Assembly: GCA_003136575.1 (NCBI GenBank)
Contig: PLEX01000171.1
Location: 1-45,764 of the forward strand
Direction: 5' to 3'
Length of the DNA stretch: 45,764 nt
Origin: Bryobacterales bacterium
GTDB taxonomy: Bacteria > Acidobacteriota > Terriglobia > Bryobacterales > Bryobacteraceae
Shown here: positions 17,214 through 26,784 of the stretch, in pieces
Layout: every line of letters begins with the position of its first letter
How positions within the stretch are numbered: position 1 is the first letter of the stretch
Notes under the pieces: generated by a model
The model's database searches: none
What the model saw: only the letters and a program-made list of their open reading frames with translations
What the model was told of the DNA's origin: nothing
Translations under genes and position numbers: made by a program

Positions 17214-19220
17214 CTATCTGGCGGCGGACTTGCCCAGGCGCGGAAGGACTTTCCCGCGTGCCGCTGGTTTTGCTTCGGGCGAGGCACCTGCAACTGCGGC
17301 CGCAGTGCCCTCGCTGATCGGTATCGTCGCCTCGAAAGTGTACGAATCCGGCCCCGCGATTCCGATCGAGTTGTCGCCAATGTTCATACACGCCGTGGTT
17401 GTAGATGGGCAGAACGGTCCGTTCGGCACGGTAAAGTTGATCTGGTACAGGCCAGCCAGTTCCGGAGCAAGGCCCGCATAAGCAGGCGCCGCCGCCGCCA
17501 CGCCGTTCACGTCTACGCTGATCGCTTGCGCCAGGAAGTCCTTGACGCCAAGCGCGCCGTCCGGATTTGCAGGAAGTGGAGCGCCCAAACCGGTAAGGAA
17601 CGCGACCACGGTGTCGCCGGGCTGCGCGGGATTGTTCTCGTTGATGAAGTATGGGGTTCCACCACCGAACGGGTAATCGATCAGGGCCGCGTCGCCGATA
17701 CCGGTGTCGTATGTGAAAACGCCCGGCGTAGTCAGATTGACGTACGTCGTGACTGGAGTCGAAGTCGACCCATTATTGTTGACCTCGATCGAGGCAATAG
17801 GGAATATGCTGGCTTCAAAGGGCACGAGGAATGAAATCTGCGTCGGGCTGACGTAGTAGAGTGTCGCCTGGAAGATGCTATCAATGGTGACAGTAACCCC
17901 TCCGAGGCTGGTCGGGAACGCCCCCGGGGGAGCGAAAACAGTGGAGTTGGCCAGGTTGACGCCATTGTAAAGTGTGATGAAGTCGCCGGGTGAAACGCCA
18001 GCCGTGTAGGGAGCGGAGCTCGCCGTGTTCACGACGCCAGTGGGGTCGACGTAGACGCCGCCCGTGGGGGCCGGGGGGCTGTACGGGAGACCGACTTCGA
18101 TCGAAGGATAGTAGAACGCCGTTCCGTCGATGGTGGCGCTGATGCCAAAGCCAATGCGAATGCCGTCCTGGCCGATGGTGTACTGTACTGTACTCGACGG
18201 GTCCGTGTACGTACCGCTGATGGCCGCCGGGTAACTGCCGGAGTACGTAACGCCGGTCCCGGTGCTGTTGCCAGCGTATAGGATCCGCTTGTGGCCGACG
18301 AGGTTATTTTGGTATGCATTAAACGTTCCGTAATAGGAGTCGAGACCTCCTCCTATGTCGTCGAAGCCCGCTTCGTAGTAGAGACCCGAGAGTGGAGTGC
18401 TCGTCCCGCTTGAGACGTTGCGGACACCAACGAAAATGTCAACTCCGAGCGCCGAGCCGCCGAAAACGAAGTTTGAGTCCGGCGACATGTACAGGAAAAC
18501 CGGCCCGCTGTCGCCATTTGTATTCGTTATCGAGCCACCCTGATAGAACGGAGCCGAGTTATTGGTAGGGAAGGTGATCGAGTATGCCCCATTTGAGAAG
18601 GTGTACTTGACCCCCGACGAATTCTGCGGGCTGATCGAGCCAGATGGGGAAAATCCCGAAATGCTTACGGACCCAAGGCTGCCGCCGTTTGGGTTCAGCT
18701 GGAATGTAGCGTCAGCGCCGGGGAACATGGCCGCAACCGTATATAAGCCCGAGAAACTGGAGAGGCTTATGTTCGTGCTGTATGGAGCTGCGACGAACAT
18801 GTCGTTAAGAAAGCCACCCTGGATCGCGCCGTTTTCGGTTTGGCTGCCGACCAGTATTCCGTTGGAGAGCAGGAACTCAACGTTTGCTCCGGACAGGACT
18901 GGGCTTGACATGAATCCGAAGCCGCTGGCTGAAACTGAATAGGTACCAGCGGTCCCGGTGAGGCTCTCAACCCCGCCTCCAAACTGCACAAACGTGCCGC
19001 TGGTAACGGTGTAGGTGCCCGACCCGCTAAAAGAAATATTGCCGTAGTCTGAGAAAGCGGTAGTGATTGCTCCACTCGTGTTCGTCTCGTACAGCACTTG
19101 GCGAAAGTAGTACGTGCCGTTCAGCTGACTGTTCCCGGTGGAGTCCCAAGCCGGCCCTGCAGCGAAAGCCGGGGCGACGGCGGCGGCTAAAATGAGCAAA
19201 AAACTGCTGGCGGTCTTCAT
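17214..19220 (-). CDS. Secreted protein with Solibacter-type C-terminal domain (TIGR03437-like)
   Basis: A 668-residue exported protein with a clear signal peptide (MKTASSFLLILAAAVAPAFA). The first 380 residues are Gly/Ser/Thr-rich beta repeats (for example LNGTYYFRQVLYET), and the last 270 match the Solibacter uncharacterised C-terminal domain: VVNTASSAPYTAGVSPGDFI, LYYVSPTQISFLVPFEAS, GLAPELAGLYQINFTVPN. The very C-terminus is Ala/Arg-rich (PAARGKVLPRLGKSAAR). It is a full-length paralogue of the upstream gene at 19288-21285. It is likely a cell-surface or extracellular protein; molecular function unknown. Confidence 0.85.
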   Translation of the reverse strand: MKTASSFLLILAAAVAPAFAAGPAWDSTGNSQLNGTYYFRQVLYETNTSGAITTAFSDYGNISFSGSGTYTVTSGTFVQFGGGVESLTGTAGTYSVSASGFGFMSSPVLSGANVEFLLSNGILVGSQTENGAIQGGFLNDMFVAAPYSTNISLSSFSGLYTVAAMFPGADATFQLNPNGGSLGSVSISGFSPSGSISPQNSSGVKYTFSNGAYSITFPTNNSAPFYQGGSITNTNGDSGPVFLYMSPDSNFVFGGSALGVDIFVGVRNVSSGTSTPLSGLYYEAGFDDIGGGLDSYYGTFNAYQNNLVGHKRILYAGNSTGTGVTYSGSYPAAISGTYTDPSSTVQYTIGQDGIRIGFGISATIDGTAFYYPSIEVGLPYSPPAPTGGVYVDPTGVVNTASSAPYTAGVSPGDFITLYNGVNLANSTVFAPPGAFPTSLGGVTVTIDSIFQATLYYVSPTQISFLVPFEASIFPIASIEVNNNGSTSTPVTTYVNLTTPGVFTYDTGIGDAALIDYPFGGGTPYFINENNPAQPGDTVVAFLTGLGAPLPANPDGALGVKDFLAQAISVDVNGVAAAAPAYAGLAPELAGLYQINFTVPNGPFCPSTTTACMNIGDNSIGIAGPDSYTFEATIPISEGTAAAVAGASPEAKPAARGKVLPRLGKSAAR

Positions 19221-19287
19221 AAGGGCTGTCTAAGGTGACGAAGTATACGGTTATTGCGTTTCAAGACCGAATGGTTCCTGTGTTGCA

Positions 19288-21285
19288 TCAGGGTGCGGCG
19301 TCCCGGTGCGGAGTCGCAGATCGATTCAGCCGAGGCAAATGTGAATGGTAATCCGCGCTTCCACGCCGACTCGCGGGCGAATTCGCGATGGCTGCGGCTG
19401 CGCCTGCGCCTGATCCGACCGGCAACACGGCCTGCGACGAATACGACCCAGGTCCGACAATCGCGAGAGCATCCGAACCCGCAGGGGCAGTCAGCGGGAC
19501 CTGGAAGTTGATCTGATAAAGGCCGGCGTCTCCCGGCGTCAGGCCCGCGTACACGACGGACGTCGAACCGAATCCCGCAACATCAACTTCGATCTCGCTC
19601 ACGGCGTTGTCCCCTTTGGGACCAGTTGCCGCACCGTCGACCGGGGCCACGCCATTCACCGGAAAAACCGTGCCGAGTCCTGTCAGATAGACGGCAATCG
19701 TCTCGCCGGGCAGGGCGGGGTGGGCTGCCGTGATCAACGAATAATCGCCGTGTTCCGCCGCCGCGAGTCCCAAGCCGCCCGAAGGTATGGTGAAGACGCC
19801 CGGAGTCGTCTTGTAGACAAAAGTCGTCACCGTATTCGAACTCACGTTGTTGTTGACGACCTGAATCGAAGCGATCGGCGCGGCGCTCGTCTCGTATGGA
19901 ACGATGAAAGTGATCGTGGGGCCGACGCAATAAATCGGCGCCGCCGAACCATTCACGAGCACTTGAACGCCCGCCAGAGTCGTGGGAAACGGCGGGCCAG
20001 CGGTCCAGCATTGCGACGATCCGGCGAGATTGACGCCATTGTAGAGCGTGGCGAATTCACCGGGAGAGATACCGGCGGTAAATGGCGCTGAACTGGCCGT
20101 GTTGACCACACCGGTGGGATCGACAAACGCCGGCCCGAAGGGTGTCGGAAACGGAGTTGGGAACGCTATCTCGATTCCGAGCCATGGACCGACGCCGAAC
20201 CCGATGCGGATGCCACCGGCGCCCACCGTATATTGCACTGTCGCCGATGGGTCCAACTGACCCACGTTGGCGGGACCTGAGTATGAACCCGTCGGGTACG
20301 TGGTGGTGTACGCGACGCCTTCAGCGGACGATCCAGCGTAAAGCAGGCGTTCGTGGCCGATCACCGTTCCAGCGCCGCTGCTCAGGAATGCATTGAACAC
20401 GCCGTAATAAGTATCGATGTTGGCGGTTCCGTCCGACGCGAACTGGGATTCGTCCTCGTCGACGCCGATCTCGTAATAGAAACCCGGCGTCAGCGATGGC
20501 GTGACACCAACGACGTTACGAACGCCGACGAACACATCGTAACCGTTCGGCGATCCGCCGAATACGAAATTCGTGTCGGGGGACATATACAGATTTTCCT
20601 GGCCGTAAAACGTGACACCGGTCTGTGGATTGACCGCGGTGGTACCGAAATTCAGGGTGCCAACGCCGCCGGAAAACAAGTAGGAGTTTGGTGTAACGGT
20701 GCCAAATATGCTTCCGCCGGCCGAATAGCCCGACCTGTTGACCGTACCCAGGTTTCCGGCGCCATCGGGATTCAACAGAGATGACAGGTCCTGGCCCGGC
20801 AAAAACTCCGCGACGGTGTATGCGCCGCTGAAGCTGGCATTGGTGAAGGCCGGCGTTGCCGGCGCGGCGATAAAGAGATCGTTGACGAAGGAACCATTCG
20901 AGCCTCCGCTTTCTGTCGAGCTCCCGATCAGGATGTGGTTCGACACGAGAAAGTACACGGCCGCTCCTGCAACCAGGGGATCGGAGAGAAACCCGTAGCC
21001 GCTGCCCGCAACCGAATACGTGCCCGATGAAGGAATGCCAACAGGCCCTATCGAACTCACCACTGTGTTACTTCCGGACAGCGTGTACGCGCCGGTCCCG
21101 TTAAAGCTGATGCTTCCGAAGTAGGCAATCTCGCCCGTGATGTCGCCGGTGCCATCGGAAGTGTACCGGACCTGACGGAAGTTATACTCGCCGCTGAGCT
21201 GACCGTTGCCCTCGGTGTCCCACGTCTGGCCGATGGTGAGTCCAGGCACAGCGACGGCCAAAACAAGCAAAGACAGACTCTTCAT
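19288..21285 (-). CDS. Secreted protein with Solibacter-type C-terminal domain, paralogue of the next gene
   Basis: A 665-residue exported protein starting MKSLSLLVLAVAVPGLTIGQ, a signal peptide. The layout equals the neighbour at 17214: an N-terminal beta-rich part opening with WDTEGNGQLSGEYNFRQVRY and the C-terminal domain with VVNTASSAPFTAGISPGEFA, ITFIVPYETSAAPIASIQV and GLTPGDAGLYQINFQVPL. The ATG at 21285 overlaps the pncA stop (ATGA), so it is translationally coupled to the NAD-salvage genes, an unexpected partner. The longer frame to 21471 only runs into pncA. The C-terminal tail is basic and low-complexity. Function unknown. Confidence 0.83.
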   Translation of the reverse strand: MKSLSLLVLAVAVPGLTIGQTWDTEGNGQLSGEYNFRQVRYTSDGTGDITGEIAYFGSISFNGTGAYTLSGSNTVVSSIGPVGIPSSGTYSVAGSGYGFLSDPLVAGAAVYFLVSNHILIGSSTESGGSNGSFVNDLFIAAPATPAFTNASFSGAYTVAEFLPGQDLSSLLNPDGAGNLGTVNRSGYSAGGSIFGTVTPNSYLFSGGVGTLNFGTTAVNPQTGVTFYGQENLYMSPDTNFVFGGSPNGYDVFVGVRNVVGVTPSLTPGFYYEIGVDEDESQFASDGTANIDTYYGVFNAFLSSGAGTVIGHERLLYAGSSAEGVAYTTTYPTGSYSGPANVGQLDPSATVQYTVGAGGIRIGFGVGPWLGIEIAFPTPFPTPFGPAFVDPTGVVNTASSAPFTAGISPGEFATLYNGVNLAGSSQCWTAGPPFPTTLAGVQVLVNGSAAPIYCVGPTITFIVPYETSAAPIASIQVVNNNVSSNTVTTFVYKTTPGVFTIPSGGLGLAAAEHGDYSLITAAHPALPGETIAVYLTGLGTVFPVNGVAPVDGAATGPKGDNAVSEIEVDVAGFGSTSVVYAGLTPGDAGLYQINFQVPLTAPAGSDALAIVGPGSYSSQAVLPVGSGAGAAAAIANSPASRRGSADYHSHLPRLNRSATPHRDAAP

Positions 21286-21866
21286 CGTACGTCTGCGAGA
21301 GCAATTAAATGGCCACCGGCGGCCGAAAACTCGCGAATCACCTGCTCGCCGGCAGTGGCCGATATCGAAGCCGACGCATCGGTAACCAAAGAAACCCGGA
21401 AACCGGATCGCAGCAGCCCCATGATCGCGAACTTGACGCAGTAATCGATGAAAACGCCGTAAACGAAGCATTCCGTCACGCCAAGCTTCGTCAACAATGC
21501 AGGGACGTGGGGGTTGCTGAACGCATCCAGGTCGTCCTTCTCAACGACGATTTGACTGGCTGTCGTGTCCAGCGTCGCGATGTCGAAGTCCGGGGCGTAC
21601 GGAAGGACCGCGCGTTTTTCGAGAAGCGTGGCAACCGGCTTTTGTTGGCCAAACGTGCCAATGACGCAGTGCGGAGGCCAGATGCGGAACTCGACGGCGT
21701 TTTCCGGATGAGCGTCGGTGGTCGAGATCAACGGAATCGCGTGGTCACCCGCGTAGCGATTGAGCGTGGCAACCGCTGGAATCAGGCGTTCGGCTCCCGC
21801 GCCGTATAACGCTCCGCCGGGAGTGACGAAATCCAGCTGTGTATCGATATCGAAGAAGGCTTTCAT
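21282..21866 (-). CDS. pncA: Nicotinamidase (isochorismatase-fold amidohydrolase)
   Basis: Converts nicotinamide to nicotinate in NAD salvage. The 194-residue protein has the catalytic triad of the family: D8 in FDIDTQLDF, K110 in IVVEKDDLDAF and C143 in GVFIDYCVKFA. Metal-site residues are visible in TTDAHPENAVEF and WPPHCVIGT. Its ATG overlaps the pncB stop (ATGA), and the enzyme's product is the PncB substrate, which strongly supports the assignment over other isochorismatase-fold hydrolases. Confidence 0.9.
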   Translation of the reverse strand: MKAFFDIDTQLDFVTPGGALYGAGAERLIPAVATLNRYAGDHAIPLISTTDAHPENAVEFRIWPPHCVIGTFGQQKPVATLLEKRAVLPYAPDFDIATLDTTASQIVVEKDDLDAFSNPHVPALLTKLGVTECFVYGVFIDYCVKFAIMGLLRSGFRVSLVTDASASISATAGEQVIREFSAAGGHLIALADVR

Positions 21867-23185
21867 ATTGTGACTGCCGGCTGGGCATGCTCAGTGTGAA
21901 CGTAGACGCCGCGGACTGAATCGTTGAGCGCCTTCAGTTTCGGCGACAGGACTGTCCGGCGGGTTGCCTTCGGCCACTCTCGCAGCGCGGCATCGGCGCG
22001 AACCCGAATCTGATTCGCGTCGGGAAGGTCCTGCAAAACCCTGCCACCCAGAATCACCGGCTGGAGTAGGGCTTCCGAACCGGTGATGCACTCCGTGGAA
22101 AGACCCAGCACATCGTGATCGGGCAGCCGGAAGAGCTGTTTTGCGCCTGGAATGGTATGTTTTTCCGGGCTGGATTTCACCGGGTAGCGCACGTTACCGA
22201 TGTTACCGATTGCGACAACCTTGTAGACCGCGCCGATCGATGGCGCGTCGGCCGAGGTCGTCAATTCCGTGCCGACTCCGAATGCGTCAATCGGCGCACC
22301 CGCCGCAACCAGTGCTTCTATCTTCGATTCGTCAAGATCTCCGCTGACCATGATTTTCGCGTCGGTCAGACCCGCGGCATCGAGGATTTTCCTTACCTCG
22401 CGTGAGAGTTGCGCCAAATCGCCGCTGTCGATGCGGACGCCCCACAAGGGGCGGCCCAGGCGGGCGGCGTTACGCGCGCCTTCGAGCGTGTCGTAGGTGT
22501 CGATGAGGTGAACGGTCCGACTGCCCAGCAGCCGCTGAAGGCGCTCAAAGGCGTCGGACTCCGAGGCGAACGCCATCACCCAGGAATGCGCGGCGGTGCC
22601 GAGGACGGGGATGCCATAGCGGTATCCGGCGAGCGTGTTGCTTGTGCCCGCGCAGCCTCCGATATAAGCGGCGCGCGCGCCGAGTACGCCCGCTTCCGGC
22701 GTGTGAGCGCGGCGGGTGCCGAATTCCACGATGTCCCGACCGGCCGCGGCGTGGACGATGCGTGCGGCCTTGGTCGCCACCAGGGTTTCGTAGCCGATGG
22801 CGGCGAGCAGATAGGTTTCCGGGATCTGGCCTTCGATGATCGGCGCGCGCACGTTCATTACGGGTTGCCCCTCGTAAAGTACCGTGCCTTCGGGAACGGC
22901 AAAGACGTCTCCCGTGAACCGAAAAGCGGCAAGATAGTCCCAGAAGCCCTGGGATGCGTTCTTCAGACTGGGAAGTCCGCGGAGATAGGCAATTTCATTG
23001 GCCGTGAAGCGAAGATTTTCGAGGTACTCGATGGCCCGATGAAGCCCGGCGGCAATGACGAAATCCCGATTGCGAGGAAGACGGCGAATGGAGAGTTCGA
23101 AGGTTGCGGTTTCTTCGTGCTTACCGGCGGCGAAGTAACCGGCCGCCATGGTGAGTTCGTAGAGATCTGTGAGGAGGCCGTTCAT
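21863..23185 (-). CDS. pncB: Nicotinate phosphoribosyltransferase
   Basis: Makes nicotinate mononucleotide from nicotinate and PRPP, feeding NAD synthesis. The 440-residue protein starts MNGLLTDLYELTMAAGYFA, typical of the family. It carries EFGTRRAHTPEAG, IGGCAGTSNTLAGYRYGIPV, GTAAHSWVMAF (with the phosphorylatable His region), and the PRPP-site strands GVRIDSGDL and KIMVSGDLDE. The C-terminus has a typical SPEKHTIPGAKQLFR block. It is followed directly by pncA in a coupled pair. Confidence 0.95.
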   Translation of the reverse strand: MNGLLTDLYELTMAAGYFAAGKHEETATFELSIRRLPRNRDFVIAAGLHRAIEYLENLRFTANEIAYLRGLPSLKNASQGFWDYLAAFRFTGDVFAVPEGTVLYEGQPVMNVRAPIIEGQIPETYLLAAIGYETLVATKAARIVHAAAGRDIVEFGTRRAHTPEAGVLGARAAYIGGCAGTSNTLAGYRYGIPVLGTAAHSWVMAFASESDAFERLQRLLGSRTVHLIDTYDTLEGARNAARLGRPLWGVRIDSGDLAQLSREVRKILDAAGLTDAKIMVSGDLDESKIEALVAAGAPIDAFGVGTELTTSADAPSIGAVYKVVAIGNIGNVRYPVKSSPEKHTIPGAKQLFRLPDHDVLGLSTECITGSEALLQPVILGGRVLQDLPDANQIRVRADAALREWPKATRRTVLSPKLKALNDSVRGVYVHTEHAQPAVTI

Positions 23186-23230
23186 CGGGTGGCTTCCGCC
23201 GGTTCATGGTGCCGAGCGGCCAAGGCGGAT

Positions 23231-23252
23231 GCGCAGGCGGAACCGCCTGCGC
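23231..23252. repeat. Perfect palindrome GCGCAGGCGG-aa-CCGCCTGCGC
   Basis: A 10-bp perfect stem with an AA loop in the 86-bp gap between the DUF4340 gene and pncB. It resembles the palindrome at 9655-9674. It could be a REP-like element or a processing/termination hairpin between the transporter cassette and the NAD genes; no T-run follows. Confidence 0.5.
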
Positions 23253-23271
23253 CACAGAGTGCATGCACCAT

Positions 23272-24585
23272 CTACTTCTTATTTGTAGCAGCCTTGGGAG
23301 CCTGGAACGGCTTGATATCCGCGATGGCCTTCTGAAGTTCGTCGAACGACTTCGCCTCGATGCCATAAGCCGTGGCGTCGCCGTCGCGGGCTGCAATGTA
23401 ATCTTCGCCGCTCTTGTTGAAGGTGACTTTATCGACTCTGCTCTTATCGCCCCACGTGACGGAAACAGCGAGCGCCGCGGTTCCGGAGATCTTATCGGGG
23501 AACTTTGCCGCCGCCAGATCGCGCAGTTTATCCACCACGTTCTGGATCGACGCCGAATCGATCTGCGTGGACCCGTTGAACCACTTGTCGCCGTTCTTTT
23601 CGAAGAGCTTGCCACCGAGATCGATCTTCGACGGATCGGTGAAGCCGAAATCGAAGAGCTTCTTATTGCGGAAGTCGTCGACTCCCTTGTCGATCGCGGT
23701 GCCCACATCGGCGGCAACCTTGTAAATTCCCTCAACTGCGGTGGACTTCGCGTAATACGTGTTATCTTTCGCCTTGCGGACCTCGATCGATTGCGGACCC
23801 TTGTCGTCGACGAACGTGGCAGTGCCAACCTTCGTCGCGGAATCGAAGTCCGATGCCGAGGGGGTGGAACTCAGGTCCATCTTCGAGTCCTTCAGCTTGC
23901 TGACGAGGTCATCCACCGATGACGCGTCGGCTCGAAGGGGCTTCGGCTTCGTGATTTGCCACTCGCCGCCGGAATTCTTGCTGAACTCGACCGGCGCGCC
24001 TTTCGCGGCCAGGGTAACTGAAGTGATCTTGTCCGAATTCAGCGTCAAAAGGCGCTTATCGCGCAGGTCGTTGACCGATTTATCGAAAGCCGATTTCGTG
24101 GAGGATGCGATCGTATACACCTTGGGATCGCCATCGAGCTTCGCGTACGTATCGCTGCCCGATACGGTGTCGGAGCCGAGAAGCAGCTTCTGCGTCTTGC
24201 CATCCTTCATCGTGAAGTCGATCTCCTCGGTCGGTGCATCGAGGCCGAAAGCCGTAAGGCTTGGCGGATGCTCGTCTATCAGCCGGTCGGAATTCAGCGG
24301 AGAGACCGCGCTGCTGAGGCTGTTGATGGCATCGGTATCGGCGGCAAGCAGTTTCGGTCCGGCGAGTTGCCACTTGTCGCCCGTTCTTTCGATCACGATG
24401 GGATCGGCGCCAGTCTTTGCAAGACGGAAGGACTGAATCTGGTCCGCCGCCAGAGACAGGATCTTCGGAGCGGCGGGCGTGGTCGACGCCGTGTCGGCCA
24501 CCGGGTGTTTATTGGCCCACCAGGCATAGCCGCCGAGGATGGCCAGAACGCCGAGAGCTGCAATCAGCCCGTGAGGTTTTATCAT
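23272..24585 (-). CDS. DUF4340-like membrane-anchored protein of an ABC cassette
   Basis: A 437-residue protein with one N-terminal membrane anchor (LIAALGVLAILGGYAWWANK) and a long extracytoplasmic part. It contains repeated DUF4340-type units: SLAADQIQSFRLAKTG and KWQLAGPKLLAADTDAINSL, then FGLDAPTEEIDFTMKDGKTQ, KVYTIASSTKSAFDKSVNDL and RDKRLL. DUF4340 proteins typically follow GldG-like and ABC-2 genes, as here. The C-terminus (FQAPKAATNKK) is short and basic. It is probably the periplasmic partner of the transporter; the substrate is unknown. Confidence 0.85.
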   Translation of the reverse strand: MIKPHGLIAALGVLAILGGYAWWANKHPVADTASTTPAAPKILSLAADQIQSFRLAKTGADPIVIERTGDKWQLAGPKLLAADTDAINSLSSAVSPLNSDRLIDEHPPSLTAFGLDAPTEEIDFTMKDGKTQKLLLGSDTVSGSDTYAKLDGDPKVYTIASSTKSAFDKSVNDLRDKRLLTLNSDKITSVTLAAKGAPVEFSKNSGGEWQITKPKPLRADASSVDDLVSKLKDSKMDLSSTPSASDFDSATKVGTATFVDDKGPQSIEVRKAKDNTYYAKSTAVEGIYKVAADVGTAIDKGVDDFRNKKLFDFGFTDPSKIDLGGKLFEKNGDKWFNGSTQIDSASIQNVVDKLRDLAAAKFPDKISGTAALAVSVTWGDKSRVDKVTFNKSGEDYIAARDGDATAYGIEAKSFDELQKAIADIKPFQAPKAATNKK

Positions 24586-24649
24586 GGCCGGACTCCTGGC
24601 GCGAGACGTCCCGCGCGGGCAGCCTTGATCGGATCGGGTTTTCGCACAA

Positions 24650-26014
24650 TTACCTCCGCTTCCACCAAACGGAAACGCCCGACAGGATCACGATCAACGG
24701 CAGGCCGATCACGCTCGTGAAGAAAAGAACGCGCACGCCGCTGCCGGTAATATTGAGGCGGCGATCTTCCGGCTCCTTCGGGCGAATCGAAATCAGATCT
24801 TCGTCGGAAGTCAGCCAGTTCATCATGTTGAGCGCCAGATCGCGATTGGCGATCGGAGCGCTGAGAATGAAGTTGGACATCCAGTCTGAACTGCCGACGA
24901 CCACCACGCGGCCGGCCTTGTCGCCCGTGCCGATGGTCGCCGCTGCGCCGAGAACGAACGGTCCTTTGGGGCTCTTTTCGATATCGGCCTCATGGATCGG
25001 CAGCTTCGGATTCGTCATCGCATAGCTGTCGCCGGTCGACGAGAAAAGCGTTTCCGCCGGGGACTTTACTTCAATGCTTCGCGCAAGCGGCATGACGGAA
25101 GCGTTGTCCTGCATCACGCGGACGATGGGGTGCGAACCATAAGTGCCTACCACCGGTGACAACTGGCCGAACATCTGGCTGGCGGCGCTCATATCGAGAA
25201 CCACATCGCCTTTGGCAGTAACGCCCCAGGTCGCCACCATTGCCGCTATGTTGGGCGTATCGCCCAGCGTGCCTTCAGGTGGCGGCAGGTTCAGGACCGG
25301 ATCCAGATTCACGATCAGGCGTCCGCCGCCCGCGACGAAAGTCTTCAGCGCTTCAATCGCCGGGGGAAGATAGTCGCGCTTCGGGCCACCAACCACGACG
25401 ATGGTGCATTCCTTCGGGACTTCGGGTTTCTCGATCAACGAAATGGCCTGCGTCTTGTAATTGTTTTTCTCGAGCGCGCTCTTAACGGTGGAGTACCCGT
25501 CGCGGCCGGTATCTTCGATGCTGTGCTCGCCCGAGCCTTTGACGAAGCAGGCCATGCGTTCGCCATTCTTGATGACGCGGATGATCGCGCCGGTCAGTTC
25601 CTCTTCGGTCAGAGCTTTGGCGGTTTCTTTCTTGATGCCGTTGTCGACAATCACATCGCCCATGGCGCGCGCGCCTTCGACGCGGGCGACATCGGGCTTC
25701 TTGTCCGGATCGACGTAGCTGATTTTCAGCTTCGGCGAGAGATTGGCGTACCGATCCAGAATGTCGCGGGCGCGATCGTAGCCCGCGGACTGGTCGAAGT
25801 AGTAGAGGTTGATGTCGGACTTCAGGTTGCCGAGCACCTTTTTCGTCTGATCCGACAGCGTGTACTGCTTATTCGTGGTGACGTCAACCGATTTGTTGTG
25901 GCCGTTCGCCAGCCAGTTGCCCACGGCGAGAACGGCGATTACAACGAGCGTGTAGACAAAGGCGTAAGCGCCGTAGCGCGTCTGGCGCGCTTTCATCCAG
26001 GAAGTTTCGGCCAT
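24650..26014 (-). CDS. GldG-like auxiliary protein of an ABC-2 transporter
   Basis: A 454-residue membrane protein with an N-terminal membrane segment (YAFVYTLVVIAVLAVGNWLA), a large extracytoplasmic region of the ABC_transp_aux type, and a second membrane segment at the end (VLFFTSVIGLPLIVILSGVS). Typical family stretches are TTNKQYTLSDQTKKVLGNL, VVVGGPKRDYLPPAIEALK and GRVVVVGSSDWMSNFIL. The ATG at 26014 overlaps the permease TAA (TAATG), which I prefer over the in-frame codon at 26026. The GldF/GldG-type pair is known from gliding motility in Bacteroidota, but here it is part of a generic acidobacterial cassette and gliding is not implied. Confidence 0.85.
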   Translation of the reverse strand: MAETSWMKARQTRYGAYAFVYTLVVIAVLAVGNWLANGHNKSVDVTTNKQYTLSDQTKKVLGNLKSDINLYYFDQSAGYDRARDILDRYANLSPKLKISYVDPDKKPDVARVEGARAMGDVIVDNGIKKETAKALTEEELTGAIIRVIKNGERMACFVKGSGEHSIEDTGRDGYSTVKSALEKNNYKTQAISLIEKPEVPKECTIVVVGGPKRDYLPPAIEALKTFVAGGGRLIVNLDPVLNLPPPEGTLGDTPNIAAMVATWGVTAKGDVVLDMSAASQMFGQLSPVVGTYGSHPIVRVMQDNASVMPLARSIEVKSPAETLFSSTGDSYAMTNPKLPIHEADIEKSPKGPFVLGAAATIGTGDKAGRVVVVGSSDWMSNFILSAPIANRDLALNMMNWLTSDEDLISIRPKEPEDRRLNITGSGVRVLFFTSVIGLPLIVILSGVSVWWKRR

Positions 26015-26784
26015 TACGCTCTCCACCTCAGCGATTCAAGAGACCGGGCCGTCAGGAACAGGCCCAGGAAAATTGCGGACAGATAGAAAATCACGTCTTT
26101 GGTGTCGATGATGCCTTTTGAGAAAGGCTCGAAGTGAACCAGAATCGAGCAATAAGCAATGGCTTTTCCGTACCAGGTGTCGCTGTAGTTGCTTACCCAG
26201 GACAGCACCCAGAGCAGCAGGCATATGGCAAACGACGAACCGCCGGCGATGATCTGATTTTTTGTGGTGGTGGAAATAAAAGTGCCGATCGCAAGGACGG
26301 TCGCGCCCTGAAGAATCAGGCCGAGGTAGCCGGTCAGAATCGGACGCCAGTCGGGAGTGCCCCAGGCGAACAGCAGCCCGACATTGATGGCCGACATGCC
26401 GATGACCGCAAGATACATCACCATCGCGCCGAGCCACTTGCCGAGGATGATTTCCCAATCGCTGATCGGCGACGTGAGAAGAAGCTCGATAGTGCCGGAT
26501 CGCTTTTCCTCCGCGAACAGCCGCATGGAAATCAGCGGCACCAGGAACAGGCCGATGACGCCGGCGTTGCCGAGCAGGGGGGCGATCACGTAATCGTTGA
26601 TGCTCATGGCGCCGCCCTGTCCCGACATCTGTTGCTGTGTGCCGGCGTTGATGAAGTAGACGGTAGCGCTGTAGAACATGAAGCCGGTGATCAGGCCGAA
26701 GAGACCCATCAGCAGATAAGCGATGGGCGAAGTAAAGTAGGCGCGGACTTCTTTGCCGCAAATGGTGGATATATTTCGCATCAT
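26014..26784 (-). CDS. ABC-2 type transporter permease (GldF-like)
   Basis: A 256-residue integral membrane protein with about six hydrophobic segments. The N-terminus ICGKEVRAYFTSPIAYLLMG and the loop RLFAEEKRSGTIELLLTSPI are hallmarks of ABC-2 permeases in GldF/NosY-like systems. Its first ATG overlaps the stop of the ATPase gene (ATGA), and its TAA overlaps the ATG of the GldG-like gene. It should form the membrane channel with the preceding ATPase. Confidence 0.9.
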   Translation of the reverse strand: MMRNISTICGKEVRAYFTSPIAYLLMGLFGLITGFMFYSATVYFINAGTQQQMSGQGGAMSINDYVIAPLLGNAGVIGLFLVPLISMRLFAEEKRSGTIELLLTSPISDWEIILGKWLGAMVMYLAVIGMSAINVGLLFAWGTPDWRPILTGYLGLILQGATVLAIGTFISTTTKNQIIAGGSSFAICLLLWVLSWVSNYSDTWYGKAIAYCSILVHFEPFSKGIIDTKDVIFYLSAIFLGLFLTARSLESLRWRA

